Source: Macrothele yani (lineage: Eukaryota > Arthropoda > Arachnida > Araneae > Macrothelidae). Taken from it: a DNA stretch of 64,000 nt. The number at the start of each line of letters is the position of its first letter. Within the stretch, counting starts at the first letter, position 1. Shown here piece after piece: positions 10,971 to 22,423 of the stretch. Where the stretch lies: positions 196,855,232-196,919,231 of the forward strand of contig CM076990.1 of assembly GCA_039090855.1 (NCBI GenBank), written 5' to 3'. The notes beneath the pieces were generated by a model that was not told where the DNA came from, ran no database searches, and worked only from the letters and a program-made list of their open reading frames with translations. Made by a program: the position numbers and the translations under genes.

Positions 10971-12390
10971 CACTGGCGGAAAGTGAAAAAAGAACACCAA
11001 GAAGGAGACGTCTAATACCAACGAAATTTATACAGCATAATAACGGAATACAGAGGTTAACGTGATCAAAACATTATGGCAAAATACAGCTGTATTTGCT
11101 GGTAAACTGAAAATTAACATTTCCATGTAACATGGTTAGTACGAGGTTGAACCGCCATGAACTGCGTCACACTGCAATTCTGGCATGGAGTCTGTCGTAC
11201 AGATGTTTGGGGTATTGAGTTCCAAGCATCCTTAAATTGGACGCGTAAATCGGGGATGGTCGTGGCTGGCCGTGGAGACCAGATAAGTCGTTGTCCCATA
11301 AAATCCTACACGTGCTCAATGGGGGACAAATCCGGTGAACGTGCAGGCCATGGAAGTTGTCTCACACCCTGAGGTGCGTGTTGCATTGCACGTGCCGTGT
11401 GTTGGCGTGCGTTATCTTGCTGGAAAACACCACGATGGACCGAATTTACAAATGGCACAACAACGGGCTGAATGATGTTGTTGATGTAGGAGGTGCTGTT
11501 TAACGTACCCGGTACAAACACTAGTTGTGTACGGGAGTGATAGCTGATCGCTCCCCACACCAGGAGACCAGGTGTAGGCCCTGTGTGTCGCTGGCGGATG
11601 CAAGAAGGGTGGAGACGCTCCCCTGTGCGTCTGCGAACACGCATACGGCCATCGGAGGCTCCCAAGCAGAATCTGCTTTCATCGCTGAACACGACAGATC
11701 GCCATTGCCTTCTCCAGTGCAGACGTTGGCGACCCCAACTGCAGCCGTTCCTGACGGTGGTCTGGAGTCAGAGGTACACATGCCAGAGGCACACGTGCAC
11801 GTAGTCGTGCATCCAGTAGACGGTTGCTGATTGTGCACACAGTCACCTCAGGTGCAACGGTAGCTCGGATTTGCGTTGCAGTGGATGTTCTGCTTGACAA
11901 CGCCGCTCTTCCTATGCGTCGACCGGTTCACTCATCAGTCCGTCTGTGACTCCCGGTTCCACGTCTTCTCGTGTGGGAATGTTCCTCGGACCATCTACGC
12001 CACCATCGTACCACCACCGATACTTCCCGTCCAATTCGTTCCGCAATACGACGATACGACCACCCGGCCTTGCGGAGTTCGACTAGACGACCTCGCTTAA
12101 AGTCCGATAACTGCTGAAATCGTACACATCTTCCATGTCCAGGCATTGCAGCTTTTTTAGGGTCTTCGCACGTGTCCGTACGCCGACGACTGATTACATT
12201 CACTTCGCCGTACACCTTAAATATCACCGACGATAATTTGCATATTATGCCGTGCTGTGGTGTAAGTGCTCACCGGTTGGTCCCGAAATTAACATCACAC
12301 TTACGTAAACTCGACCCCCATTAACATATGCAAATTTCATGATCGTCCGCCAATTCCTTCTTGGTGTTCTTTTTTCACTTTCCGCCAGTG
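10971..12390 (-). mobile_element. Tc1-like element family A, copy 1
   Basis: A 1420-bp element flanked by TA (10969-10970 and 12391-12392), the Tc1/mariner target. Both ends begin CACTGGCGGAAAGTGAAAAA and the inverted repeats are identical for about 36 bp. One degraded transposase frame lies on the minus strand. Other copies are at 21048-22423, 35824-37233 and 51606-53013. Confidence 0.93.
11136..12146 (-). pseudogene. Tc1-like transposase, family A copy 1, broken
   Basis: The family start ATGCCTGGACATGG is at 12146-12133 on the minus strand and the stop follows GGSTSY-type coding at 11136. The N-terminus reads MPGHGRCVRFQQLSDFKRGR with the helix-turn-helix segment GWSYRRIAERIGREVSVVV. The catalytic half includes MFSDESRF (first Asp), FQQDNARQHTA (second Asp) and SPDLSPIEHV (Glu). 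A TAG replaces the Trp codon after IEHV, a frameshift lies just before MFSDESRF, and the C-terminus has lost the YIQHLYDRL segment. The catalytic residues survive but the frame does not. Confidence 0.88.
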
Positions 12391-12859
12391 TATTAACATA
12401 ACTACTGGCTAGAATTTAATGAAATCCGGCAGAGAGCAACTTCAAGCTGAAACAGCTACGTACATCAACTCGCTATAGAAAAAGAACACAGGTACGCCAC
12501 TCGTCATTATGTACCTCGAATGTTCCTTAGCCCGTCAGCTTGGAAGAGATGTTGCGAAACATGCAGAGAAACACCACTGGAGAATCCGTCATATTGTACC
12601 TCTCACTTCCCAAAGAGCATCAGCTTGCAAGAGATGTTGGTGAACTAGCAGACAAGCACCTGGAATCCCTTAGAGGATTCGGAGAGCTGGATAGTCATGA
12701 GTAGGATGTTACACCCAAGGACAGACCCATCATTTGCAGGATATAGTACCTAAGGATAGATACATCATTTACAGGACAGACCCAAAATAAAAAACCGATA
12801 ATGTCTCTCCGATGGGTATTTTAAGTATTGGAGACATTATCCTGAATCCGGAAATGTTT
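12391..12859. other. No recognisable feature
   Basis: Low-similarity repetition only (for example CATCATTTGCAGGA and CATCATTTACAGGA near 12728-12775). No gene called. Confidence 0.4.
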
Positions 12860-13520
12860 CTCGGTGACAAGTTCTGAGTTGGCTAAAGGTTACAACATCC
12901 CAGAATTACCGTCATCTGTCCTCGACAGCGACAACGCATAGGAAGATTCCAGCCTGACAACTCGCTGTCGAACTCGAATGTGCGTCATGCACGACAGTTA
13001 TAAAGAAGCTGCGTCCAGATGACTTCGTGATAACGGTGTGTATATTAGGAGATCGATGTTTTTTCTCCGCCTCACTCCCTCTCAAAGGTGAGCTTCAAGG
13101 ACCTGATGGACGCAGTATCACACCGCTGACCGAACAGCAGTGGAAGCACGTGCATTTCACGAATGAGTCCCGTTTCAATCAGACTACGAATTTCCGACGA
13201 AAGTTCATCAGGATAAGACACACAACGCGCTATAATCCTGGCAACATCCGAGAATGGAACTACTCTGGAGTAGTAGGTCTTCCGGTGTGGGGATGTATAA
13301 TATTGGATGGCATCAAAAGGTGCATAGAAGATATCCTTGAGCTTGGTCCTGCGTGTGCTTTAAGGTCACGAGTGCAGTGTAATGGACGATAACTTTCGTC
13401 CTTGGGCTCGACTATTCGAGGATTCCAACGGAATGTGTTGACCAGCTAGGTATCTGGATCTTAATCCTATTTAGCATGCTTGGAACGCCTCGAGAAGAGT
13501 AACTGCTGCTGTTTAGCCCC
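12860..13520 (+). pseudogene. Tc1-like transposase relic (internal part)
   Basis: The open part at 13027-13392 contains LTEQQWKHVHFTNESRFNQT, equivalent to W-x-x-V-x-FTDESRF of Tc1-like transposases. The first catalytic Asp is replaced by Asn (TNES for TDES). It continues with RIRHTTRYNPGNI and GLPVWGCIILDG, matching the RYHPxNI and (G)xVWGGI segments. Upstream, fragments in other frames match the binding domain. Downstream, about 13400-13500, are broken pieces of the second catalytic region. No terminal repeats were found. It is old and inactive. Confidence 0.65.
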
Positions 13521-13569
13521 CCTCTCAGAAGTCTCCTAACAGTTTCGATCTGCACAAACGGAATATAGG

Positions 13570-14165
13570 CGTTTATTGACAACCGACCTCATCCGATATC
13601 TTCTCACCTCCAAGCGCTACCGGAGCAATGACGTTTACTGTCATCCGACCTCATCCGTCACCTTTTTGCCAGCATACGCTAACTGAAGAATAGCATTTCT
13701 TACCATCCGACCTTATCCGTCAATGGCCTTTATTGCAAACTGACCTCATCCGTCATCATCTTCTCATCACCATGCGTTAATGGAACAATGGCGCTTATTT
13801 TCATCCGACTTCATCCATTGTCTTTTCATTAGCATGCGCTAACGGAAAAATGACGTTTATTGTCATCCGACCTTATCCGTCATATTCTCACCAGCATGCG
13901 ATAACGGAACAATGATGTCTATTGCCATCTGACCTAATACGTCATCTTTTCATCAGCATGCGCTAACGTAACAATGGAGTTTATTGCAAAACGACCTTAT
14001 CCGTCACCTTCTCACTAGCACGCGCTAACTGAACTACGATGTTTACAGCTATCCGACCTTATCGGTCATCTTCTCACTTTTCTTACATACATGCTAACAG
14101 GACAATGGTTTTTATTGTCGTCGGCTTATCAGTCATCTCATCAGCATGCGTGACCGTTGTGCTGT
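13570..14165. repeat. 62-bp minisatellite, about 9 copies
   Basis: The unit is about 62 bp, with the consensus running CATCCGACCTTATCCGTCAT, CTTCTCACCAGCATGCGCTA, ACGGAACAATGACGTTTATTGT. Copies are degenerate and vary in length. Open frames across the array are not genes. Confidence 0.85.
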
Positions 14166-14647
14166 ATGTTTGGAGGTTACATGAGGTCATACTCCATTTT
14201 AACCACCAAAAAACACATATCTGCTTCAACCAATCAAGGAATTTTTCTGACGTATCAACATTATTCCAGGTGATCCATTCCTATGCATCAGACGTTTGCA
14301 TATCTTCTTTGTCATCGTCTGATGTACTCCTCACTTGAATTTCATTAAATTACATCATGTTGCTATGCTGGTTGGTCAACTTTAATATCTATAACTTAAC
14401 ATTTGTTTACCAGTGTACGTTCCTGCTCTAACACACTCATCCAGAGATCCACATTCTGTGGTACCACCCGTTATTAAGCATGTGAAGAATATCCTGATTA
14501 AATACTCCTAATTCTTACATTTGACTATTTTCTATTAGTGACTGCGCCTTCAATTAAAATGTGGTCTGTTCGTAAGCGCGGATTAGTATGGGAACCTCAA
14601 GTTTCTAGAAGTAAGCGAAAACGGGAAGCATCGGTGAACACTACCAC
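14166..14647. other. No recognisable feature
   Basis: No supportable gene or repeat. Confidence 0.4.
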
Positions 14648-15062
14648 TAAGGTGGTTCCACCTAACTTCTTTACACATTTTCTTCGCAATTAATGTATTC
14701 CCAAGGATGAAAATTTACACATCGATAAAACTAACTTTACGTTATAGCATGGGATACTTAATACTTGCTAAAATATAACCATAATTATAAAAACAAAATA
14801 ATCATTTTTCTTTGAGTAATGTTCAGACCTGTTAATTGACGGTGCGACCTGTACATTGATGACGTCAGTATACAAAAAAATGTTGGATTGCTTAATTATG
14901 ATTATGTTTTAGCAAGTATTAAGCATTCCATGCAATAACTTAAAGTTGGTTTTATCGATGTGCAAATTTTCATCCTTGGGAATACATCAATTGCGAAAAA
15001 AATATGTAAAGAAGTTTTACCACTGGAAACATAAGGCAGAGATTTTAGGTGGAACCACTTTA
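14648..15062. repeat. Palindromic MITE family P, copy 1
   Basis: Ends are TAAGGTGGTTCCACCTAA and the near-complement TTAGGTGGAACCACTTTA. The two halves are inverted copies of each other over roughly 170 bp (for example GATGAAAATTTACACATCGA on the left and TCGATGTGCAAATTTTCATC on the right), with a middle of about 80-100 bp containing GCGACCTGTACATTGATGAC. Sister copies are at 18878-19320 and 43677-44121. No coding sequence. Confidence 0.88.
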
Positions 15063-15811
15063 AAAAACAGGTCGTTTTCATTGAAACGATATTACAGTCA
15101 ACGAGCTTGACAACTCCCTGCAGTGAATATTGCACATCTCATCAATATGTGACCATTCTGCGAAACCTCATGCCAACCGATTTCCCATGCGTCATATGCG
15201 AATAAAAGTAAAAGTATGGACATAGTTCCGTAGGTACGAAACTAGGTTGGCGTCTTGCTTTCAAAATTGCAGTACGATTCTCCGTATGTAATATGGGGCT
15301 TTGTATTTTACAGAAACAATGCCCTTTGAAAAAGAATTATTTGCAACCCTTTAGAGTGGGAATCTACAAGAAGAATCTCCGAGATGAAGCTTTTTACAGT
15401 GCCTGACTGCTTTAAATAGACCACCTGATATTATGTGTATAGAAAGACACCATAGCAGTGCAGACTTTAAACAGTAGCTTCCACAGAAGGAATACTTTCA
15501 AGACAAACTGAACTCGAGATGACCTGTGAAGACCACTGAAATATGCCATCGGTTATTTGTTAAACTGCAAGAATATGAGAGCTCAAACCTTTGAGAGATC
15601 AACTGCAGAATTACAGGGAGTGACTGTAGATAAAACGTAACAAAAATACATATCTCCCATGTTTGTATCGGTATTCAGTTTATACAGAGAAAGAGGTAGC
15701 CAGGTATTTATGCAGCATAGGCTAGGTCCAATCACCTTTGTTACCCTGCCGGTAGCGTGCTGTCTCTCCACGTGCTACAGTATGACGTCACAGCGGCCAT
15801 AAACGACCGCT
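15063..15811. other. No recognisable gene
   Basis: No exon, transposase motif or tRNA box seen. TGACGTCA palindromes occur at about 15783 and 15866. Confidence 0.4.
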
Positions 15812-16594
15812 GGAGTCAAGCATAAAGGAAGGATATATAGAGAAGACACTGGTTGTATAAAGCTGAAACTCATGACGTCATGAAGTCGACTGCAGCACAC
15901 CAGCGACCTAAAACAGAACTACAGTTGATTGACAGCTGGTTTCCCTGGGAACACCCAAGAACCACGTGATTTTTGTCCGAACGAATGTTTTTACTTTGAC
16001 TTTGGCTTGCTATCCGGCAGTGTTTAAGACGAATACACGCAGTACTTTATTAATTTTAAGATTATTTTTGGTTTTCAATTCCTCTAGCGTTCTAATAAGT
16101 GGTATTATTTTGCTTATTACTTACTTATCGTATACTTTTCCTTACAGAATTCATAACGTTTGGGTTTTTACGTGTCTGTTGTTCATCTGATCATCTCCGA
16201 GCGCTGGGTTGCCGTAGCAACTATTGCCGACGTCACGGGGTCACGTCACATTTTACTTCTGTTTTAGGTCCGTGGGGGCGCCACTTTCTATGTGAGGAAT
16301 TTCTTTTTTTTTTTTTTTTTTTGGTTGGAGGTTTAACGACCACCGTGAGCAACTCAATGGGCTATAAGCAGTCGCCCGTCCCTAATTTAGGGTAACTGGT
16401 TCCAGGGAAGGGAGAGAACCAGTGCCGTAAGACAAACACAACATCCATGCCTCACCGGGATTCGAACCCGGACCCCGTTCGGACGAATGATCAGAGGCCA
16501 TCGCTTAGACCACTGCGCCACCGGGGCGGCCTGAGGAATTTCCATGGGCTCTTATGTCTGCTTCCACTCTATAGATCCTTCCTTTATGGAGTCA
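15812..16594. repeat. Foldback-like element split by a SINE
   Basis: The left arm, from about 15813 (TAAAGGAAGGATATATAGAG), is complementary to the right arm ending at about 16592 (CTCTATAGATCCTTCCTTTA). Further inside, CGACCTAAAACAGAA on the left pairs with TTCTGTTTTAGGTC near 16258-16271. Arms are about 100 bp with moderate identity. The right arm carries a SINE insertion at 16304-16531. No coding function. Confidence 0.6.
16304..16531 (-). mobile_element. tRNA-derived SINE S1, complete copy
   Basis: Minus orientation, starting (at 16531) with the tRNA-like head GCCGCCCCGGTGGCGCAGTG and ending in a long oligo(A) tail (T-run from 16304 on the plus strand). Box A TGGCGCAGTGG and box B GGTTCGAATCC are intact RNA polymerase III promoter boxes. 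An 11-bp target-site duplication TGAGGAATTTC lies at 16293-16303 and 16532-16542. Structure and duplication indicate LINE-machinery retroposition. Confidence 0.95.
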
Positions 16595-17339
16595 AGGTAA
16601 GACTCTTCAACAGTTCGTGTTGTGGTTTCGATTACTGGCTGTGTTTCTTTGTCAATTTTAAACCTGCGTTTGTCCCTTTCTGTTAATTACTTTTGCCTTC
16701 ATTTGTTTTCTCTGTAACGTACAAATATCTCGAAAATGCCTGAATGAGTTGCCACTCGTTGTAACAATCGCAGTTTGAAGAAAACTTCTCTGTAGCGACA
16801 TGTTACACCATAGAACACGTTTGCAGTGGTGAACAACCATCACTAAACAGATATTTGACCTTTGGCTGGACCATAACACCTCAGAATTAAATCTGCTTTA
16901 TGAAATAAAATCGATTCACAGAAATGTAAGAAGTAACATGAGGCAGAAAGTTAATTTAGTGGCTCAGAAGCTAACTTACAGAGCTTATAAGCAAAGCTGT
17001 AGAATAATTTTTCCTGAAAAAAGTCTTAATTTTATAAAATTTCTAAATGACTATTTCAATGTTAAGAACCGTAGATTAACCAATTCCAAGTGACATTGCA
17101 GTGTGCTTTTGGAGAAAAAATAGGTATTCAACAAAATATTTTGAGCGCGATGCATTCTATGCTTTTCTGAATGCGTGTTATTGGAAGAAATAAGAAATGA
17201 ACTACTTCCATTCCAGACTGGGTGGTTAGCATACACAGCCTTGCATAGAGGTTCGCTATTATTTAAAGAAAATTTCTAATCTGTTGTTATTGTGGCGATG
17301 TAAGATGGAAGTCTGACTCTTCATGCTAGACGTTTTCTT
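16595..17339. other. No recognisable feature
   Basis: AT-rich, no supportable gene. Confidence 0.4.
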
Positions 17340-17480
17340 AATAAGAATTACCAAAAAAAAAATCGCATAGTAAGCATCGAACAGTATTCATGTCATATTC
17401 CCGTTTTTACAATAAGAATTACCAAAAACATTTTGCATAGTAAGCATCGAACAGTATTCCTGCCATATTCCCGTTTTTTC
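17340..17480. repeat. Tandem duplication, 71 bp x 2
   Basis: AATAAGAATTACCAAAAA starts both units (17340 and 17411). Both continue GCATAGTAAGCATCGAACAG and end TCATATTCCCGTTTTT or a one-base variant. The copies are highly similar, so the duplication is fairly recent. Confidence 0.93.
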
Positions 17481-17865
17481 CCAGTAATTCTTTTTCTTTG
17501 CTTCGGAAAATATTTGAGTGTTTGTACAATTTTTTCTCTAAAATTATTCACTCAAAACGGCCGCAGTTTATTTCATTGAAACTGCACAGAGCTTACGAAG
17601 GGTTGTGACTTCATGCGCTATTGTACCAGCCTTACTTATGGCGCTGTGACGTCACAGCGTTGCAAAGATAAGCGCGAGAATGGAGCGTTCCTACGATGAA
17701 CCTACTTCTTCCTCATTCTTAAGTACCTTGGTAGGCAGGTGTGTTTGTGTGTGTGTGTAGATGCGAGCAGAGTTGGAAATGAGTAAAAAATTTTGGATTC
17801 GGACCCGGACGCCACAACATTGGGTCCGATCCGGATAAAACTACTTTGAACTACAAATTCGAATA
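17481..17865. other. No recognisable feature
   Basis: Contains a CRE-like palindrome GCTGTGACGTCACAGC around 17644-17659 and a short (GT)n near 17745. No gene visible. Confidence 0.4.
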
Positions 17866-18612
17866 TGTATCATCATCATCACTGTCAATCATTATCAATC
17901 CACTGCTGGATGACGGTCTCCACAATGGACTGTCTTGGGCCAGTCTCCTCCATCCACCCATTTCCCACGTGGTCTTCTTCTGGGTATTTTCCTCTCCTTT
18001 GGAATTCAGTCTAAAATTTCGGTTGTTCATCGATGGTCCGTTCTCCTGGCAATATGTCGAATCCATTGCCATTTTAAGGATTTTGTTCTGCTCATGGTGT
18101 CTTCCACTCTTGCCATTTTCTCTATCCACGAGTTCCTCTTCGTGTTTCTCCTGGTTACACTAAGCAGGCACCTCTCCATGTTGCTTTCAGTTGTCTGCAG
18201 TCTTTGCATGTCTTTTTTAGTTAAGGTCCACGTCTCTGCTCCTTATGTAAGCGCTGGAAGGTTGCATTGATTAAACACTTTTCTTTTAAAACACAATGAC
18301 ATATTGCTTTTAAAAATTCTACTTTTCTTCCAAAATCTCTTCAACCAACTTTTATACGCCAATTAATGTCTTCATCAACGTGACCCTCGCTTGACATATG
18401 ATGCCCAAGGTAAATGTACGAATTAGTTATTTCCAGCTTTTTCCCTTCCATTGATAAATATTTATTCCCCGTAAAAGCATAGTACATCAGTTTTGTCTTC
18501 TGAAAGTTCATTTCTAATTCCATTTCTTTATCCTTCTTAGCAAGTTCCTGGATTATACCCTGCAGCTCTGAAGTATTATTTCCAAGACCTCTGACGGGTT
18601 CTTTGAAATACT
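17866..18612 (-). mobile_element. RTE-like LINE, 5'-truncated 3' end
   Basis: The minus-strand translation (several frames) gives MNFQKTKLMY, YIYLGHHMSSEGHVDEDINW and, further on, pieces matching the conserved end of RTE-type reverse transcriptases (an ...YGAETWTL-type tail in its sister copies). The 3' end is AGTGGATTGATAATG followed by a short (GAT)n tail at 17870-17877 on the plus strand. This short-repeat tail, in place of poly(A), is typical of the RTE clade. The endonuclease and most of the RT are missing. Sister pieces are at 47660-47915, 47927-48567 and 48580-51101. Confidence 0.8.
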
Positions 18613-18877
18613 GTTTTCTTTTGATAAATAAAAAGGAAATAAAACCAGGTCGAAATTGGGTCAGGAACACCTTGATCAGACCCGTTTGACCCGCAAGAAA
18701 TTGTCAACCCGTTGACCCGTGACTCGTTTTCATCTCTGGATGGGAAGTGCGTGCATTTTTTTCACCCCATTTCGACCATTTTGGAAACAGTGTGCGTGAG
18801 ACTGAAATGTAACTGATTACATCAAAATCTTTATCTTCTTGAAATGTGGTGAATTACTGACACTTTATTTTGTTTGT

Positions 18878-19320
18878 TAAGGTGGACGTCAAGTAATTTT
18901 GCTTCCTATACTTCCAATGGAAATACTTTTGCACACATTTCCTTCACAATTAGTGTGTTCCCAAGGACGAAAATTTGAACATCGATTAAAATAACTTCAT
19001 ATTATAACTTGGAATACTTAAAATTTTCTAAAACATAACCATAATCATATTAAAAATCAATAACTTTCCCTTTGGTGGTGTTGAAACCAGAAAAAGATGG
19101 CGTGACCTGTACTTTGATTACGTCAGTAGACAAATAAATGTTGGATTGCATAATTATGGTTATGTTTTAAAAAATATTTAGTATTCCAAGTTATAAAATG
19201 AAGCTATTTTAATCGATGTTCAAATTTTCATCCTTGGGAACGCATTAATTGTAAAGAAAATGTGTACAAAAGTTTTTCCATTGGAAGTATAGGAAGCAAA
19301 ATTACTTAACGTCCACCTTA
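18878..19320. repeat. Palindromic MITE family P, copy 2
   Basis: 443 bp with ends TAAGGTGGACGTCAAGTAAT and ATTACTTAACGTCCACCTTA. The arms are about 170 bp at roughly 90% identity by eye. The best-preserved palindrome of the three copies. Confidence 0.93.
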
Positions 19321-19927
19321 AGTGCAGACTTTACCTGCACTTCAAAAGCTATGCCTCCAATCAAGAACATAATAGCAGACGTTTCTAATAATGTTGTGGA
19401 GAAATGTACCTCCCACATTTGCATAATATTGGAAATGCATCAAAATGTTTCAGATATTAGCGAGCCTCTTGGGCTATCACACACACACACACACACACAC
19501 CATGCGAAAAATTCCCTCGCTCCAGCACAAAGCTTTTTCCATCGATGCTTTCTTGAATTTGATGTCGTCACTTTCATAATTAGTATTTGGCATTACGTGC
19601 AGTTGAGTCACTACAAATGCTGCAAGTCCTGTTGCAAACATTTTTGTCAACAAGAAGTTGCGACTAATACGTCTACTCCTTCGAAACAGTTTATCAGTAG
19701 AGTCTTTCGTTTAGAAGTAAATAAAGTAAAATGTATCACTTAGATTTACCTGATTACTCTCTTCGTATTCACCAGAGCCACAGAGATTACTTCATTTCAA
19801 AATATCTTGTAAAATTGAAGTTCGAGAAATGATAGTAGACGAACGGTGAATCTATGCAGTAAACACACAAACTAATATCTGCAGACATGAATGACACGTA
19901 GCACCACTCACATGAAAGTAGACTTAC
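19321..19927. other. No recognisable gene; (AC)n microsatellite
   Basis: (AC)n at 19479-19500. A 130-codon plus-strand frame at 19351-19743 spans the microsatellite, has no family signature and lacks splice context, so it is not called. If the exon at 19928 is real, this is intron or intergenic. Confidence 0.45.
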
Positions 19928-20059
19928 CCTTCTCGGGGATTCAGGAAGACTTGGAACAAACTGTTCAGGCATCCCTTTCTCCAGCAAACTTCGTGGAAGG
20001 CCGTCCAAGCTGGAAAAGTCCTTAAAAGGCATAGGTTCCTCTTCCTGATACCGAAATTT
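19928..20059 (-). CDS. Candidate host-gene internal exon (132 nt), unknown protein
   Basis: On the minus strand a polypyrimidine acceptor (CTTCTTTTCCAG) precedes the exon at 20059 and a consensus donor GTAAGT follows at 19927-19922. The exon is exactly 44 codons in phase 0-0 and encodes a charged, proline-containing peptide. It begins KFRYQEEEPMPFKDFSSLDG, includes LPRSLLEKGMPEQFVPSL and ends PESPRR. Codon-level composition differs from the AT-rich surroundings. I do not recognise the protein. The exon lies downstream of an apparent terminal exon at 22863-23008 on the same strand. It may therefore belong to a different gene, or to a longer isoform that skips that end. Confidence 0.65.
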
Positions 20060-20269
20060 CTGGAAAAGAAGAACATACGTTGTACTCACCTTCCCATAAA
20101 ACCAAAAAATTAAAACATCAAATAAAGGTGAAAATTAAATTTTTAAAACACAAGCAAAGGATCGAGTAAAACTAAAAATAATCGAAACAGCAATAAAATA
20201 TGGAATGCTTCACTGCATTCTCAAATCACATTAAACCTACTAAAAAAACTCAGAGCATTGATCACGTTC

Positions 20270-21040
20270 TCAGTTGTATTAAAAATCCAGAACGAGTACA
20301 CTCGTCTTCGGTATCGTTACACTCGTCCAGGTTAACATGCCCGACATCATACAACCTCCTCCGACTCGCACTGTGGAGATCATGCAGGATGCATTGAGTG
20401 CCTCATGTTGTTGGCGCCAAATGCACACACCACCTTCCACTGAGTGGAGTAAAAAACGTGACCCGTCAGACCAGCACACTTTTTTTCCATTGATCCGAGA
20501 TCCAACTTACATGATGTTTGCAGCAGGCGAGTCTTTTGCGCAGATGAACCATGGTTAGGAGAGGATGTCGTTAAAGTCATCTGTTGTTATAACCCATGCG
20601 TGCGATGTGCGACGCATGGTCATGACAGATACTGTTCCGGGTTGACCTCTGTTGTACTGCGTAGTCAACTATTGCATAGTACTGCGTAGTCAACTACTGC
20701 ATAGTACTGCGTAGTCAACTATTGCATAGTACTGCGTAGTCAACTATTGCACAGTACTGCGTCTGTTCGCCTATACGAGTCGTCGTACTCGTCGCTCATC
20801 TCGCATTTCAACCTTTAGCTGTCCTGTATAGTTTTGCCTCCGGGTAGTTGGTCCACCATTCTCACGCCTGTCCTGACATAGTTTAACTACAGCGGCTCGC
20901 GAACAACCCACCAGTTCAGGTGTTTGAGAAATCAGGGCACCCTATCAACGAGCTCCCCCTATCTACCCTTTCGCAAAGTCCAATAATTCTTTCCGTTTAC
21001 TCATCACACTCCAAATTTTATTACTGAGTGCTCCACTCAC
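20270..21040 (-). pseudogene. Tc1-like transposase relic with internal tandem repeat
   Basis: Minus-strand pieces include SKRKEL followed by FAKGR-like sequence near 21000 (transposase start) and DLGSMEKKVCWSDGSRFLLH near 20450, in which WSDGSRF equals W-S-D-E-S-R-F with Glu changed to Gly. It continues VCIWRQQHEALNASCM and GGCMMSGM, matching the W..G..RY and G..MVWG segments. The second catalytic half is absent. A 25-bp x 4 tandem array (20655-20754) sits inside the former coding region. Family A copy 2 lies immediately to the right. Confidence 0.65.
20655..20754. repeat. 25-bp tandem repeat, 4 copies
   Basis: TACTGCGTAGTCAACTATTG plus CATAG, repeated four times with single-base differences, then a partial fifth (TACTGCG). 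It lies inside the Tc1 relic. Confidence 0.95.
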
Positions 21041-21047
21041 ACTTATA

Positions 21048-22423
21048 CACTGGCAGAAAGTAAAAAAAGGACACCAAGAAGGAGACGTCTGATACCAACG
21101 AAATTTATACAGCATAATAACGGAATACAGAGGATAACGTGATCAAAATATTATGGCAAACTACAGCTGTATTTGCTGGTAAACTGAAAAATAACATTTC
21201 CATGTAACATGGTTAGTACGAGGTTGAACTGCCATGAACTGCGTCACACTGTGCAATTCTGGCATGGAGTCTGTCGTACAGATGTTGGATGTAAGTTTGG
21301 GGTATTGAGTTCCAAGCATCCTCAACCTGGGCGCGTAAATCGGGGTTGGTCGTGGCTGCCCGTGGAGACCGGATAAGTCGTTGTCCCATAAAATCCCACA
21401 CGTGCTCAATGGGGGACAAATCAGGTGAACGTGCAGGCCTTGGAAGTTGTCTCACACCCTGAAGTGCATGTTGCGTTGCACGTGCCGTGTGTGGGCATGC
21501 GTTATCTTGCTGGAAAACACCACGATGGACCGACCTTACAAATGGCACAACAACGGGCTGAATGATGTTGTTGATGTAGGAGGTGCTGTTTAACGTACTC
21601 GGTACAAACACTAGTTGTGTACGGGAGTGATAGCTGATCGCTCCCTACATCAGGAGACCATGTGTAGGCCCTGTGTGTCGCTGGCGGATGCAAGAAGGGT
21701 GGAGACGCTCCCCTGTGTGTCTGCGAACACGCATACGGCCATCGGAGGCCAGTGCAGACGTTCGCGACACCACTGCAGCCGTTCCTGACGGTGGGCTGGA
21801 GTCAGAGGTACACATGCCAGAGGCACACGTGCACGTAGTCCTGCATCCAGTAGACGGTTGCGGATTGTTCGCACAGTCACCTCAGGTGCAACGGCAGCTC
21901 GGATTTGCGTTGCAGTGGATGTTCTGCTTGACAACGCCGCTCTTCTTATGCGTCGATCGGTCCGCTCATCAGTCCGTCTGTGACTCCCGGTTCCACGTCT
22001 TCTCGTGTGGGAATGTTTCTCGGACCATCTACGCCACCATCGTACCACCACCGATACTTCCCGTCCAATGCGCTCCGCAATACGACGATACGACCACCCG
22101 GCCTCGCGGATTTCGACTAGACGACCTCGCTCAAAGTCCGATAACTGCTGAAATCGTACACGTCTTCCATGTCCAGGCATTGCAGCTTCCTCAGGGTCTT
22201 CGCACGTGTCCGTACGCCGAAGACTGATTACATTCACTTCGCCGTACACCTTAAATACCCCCGACGATAATTTGCATATTATGCCGTGCTGTGGTGTAAG
22301 TGATCACCGGTTGGTCCCGAAATTAACATCACACCTACGTAAACTCGACCCCATTAACATATGTAAATTTCATGATCGTCAGTCAATTCCTTTCTGATGT
22401 TCTTTTATCACTTTCTGCCAGTG
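21048..22423 (-). mobile_element. Tc1-like element family A, copy 2
   Basis: 1376 bp. The left end CACTGGCAGAAAGTAAAAAA and the right end (complement CACTGGCAGAAAGTGATAAA) are flanked by TA at 21046-21047 and 22424-22425. The transposase is on the minus strand. Confidence 0.92.
21213..22180 (-). pseudogene. Tc1-like transposase, family A copy 2, catalytic Asp deleted
   Basis: The start ATG is at 22180-22178 (MPGHGRRVRFQQLSDFERGR). The N-terminal half is intact and gives the clearest view of the binding domain. Compared with copy 1, about 55 bp are missing at plus-strand 21749, so ...RERLHW joins directly to a frameshifted segment. The whole VVFSDESRF block with the first catalytic Asp is lost. 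The downstream QDNA...IEHVWD block survives at 21213-21611 and ends in a stop at 21213. The copy is inactive for both reasons. Confidence 0.9.

Noticed and set aside
11525..11830. Plus-strand frames in Tc1 family A copies 1 and 2 and minus-strand frames in copies 3 and 4
   Set aside because: They are antisense shadows of the transposase and recur at equivalent positions in every copy.
17644..17659. CRE-like palindrome GCTGTGACGTCACAGC as a promoter element
   Set aside because: No gene start or other promoter signal is nearby, and TGACGTCA also occurs at 15783 and 15866 in repeat-like sequence.
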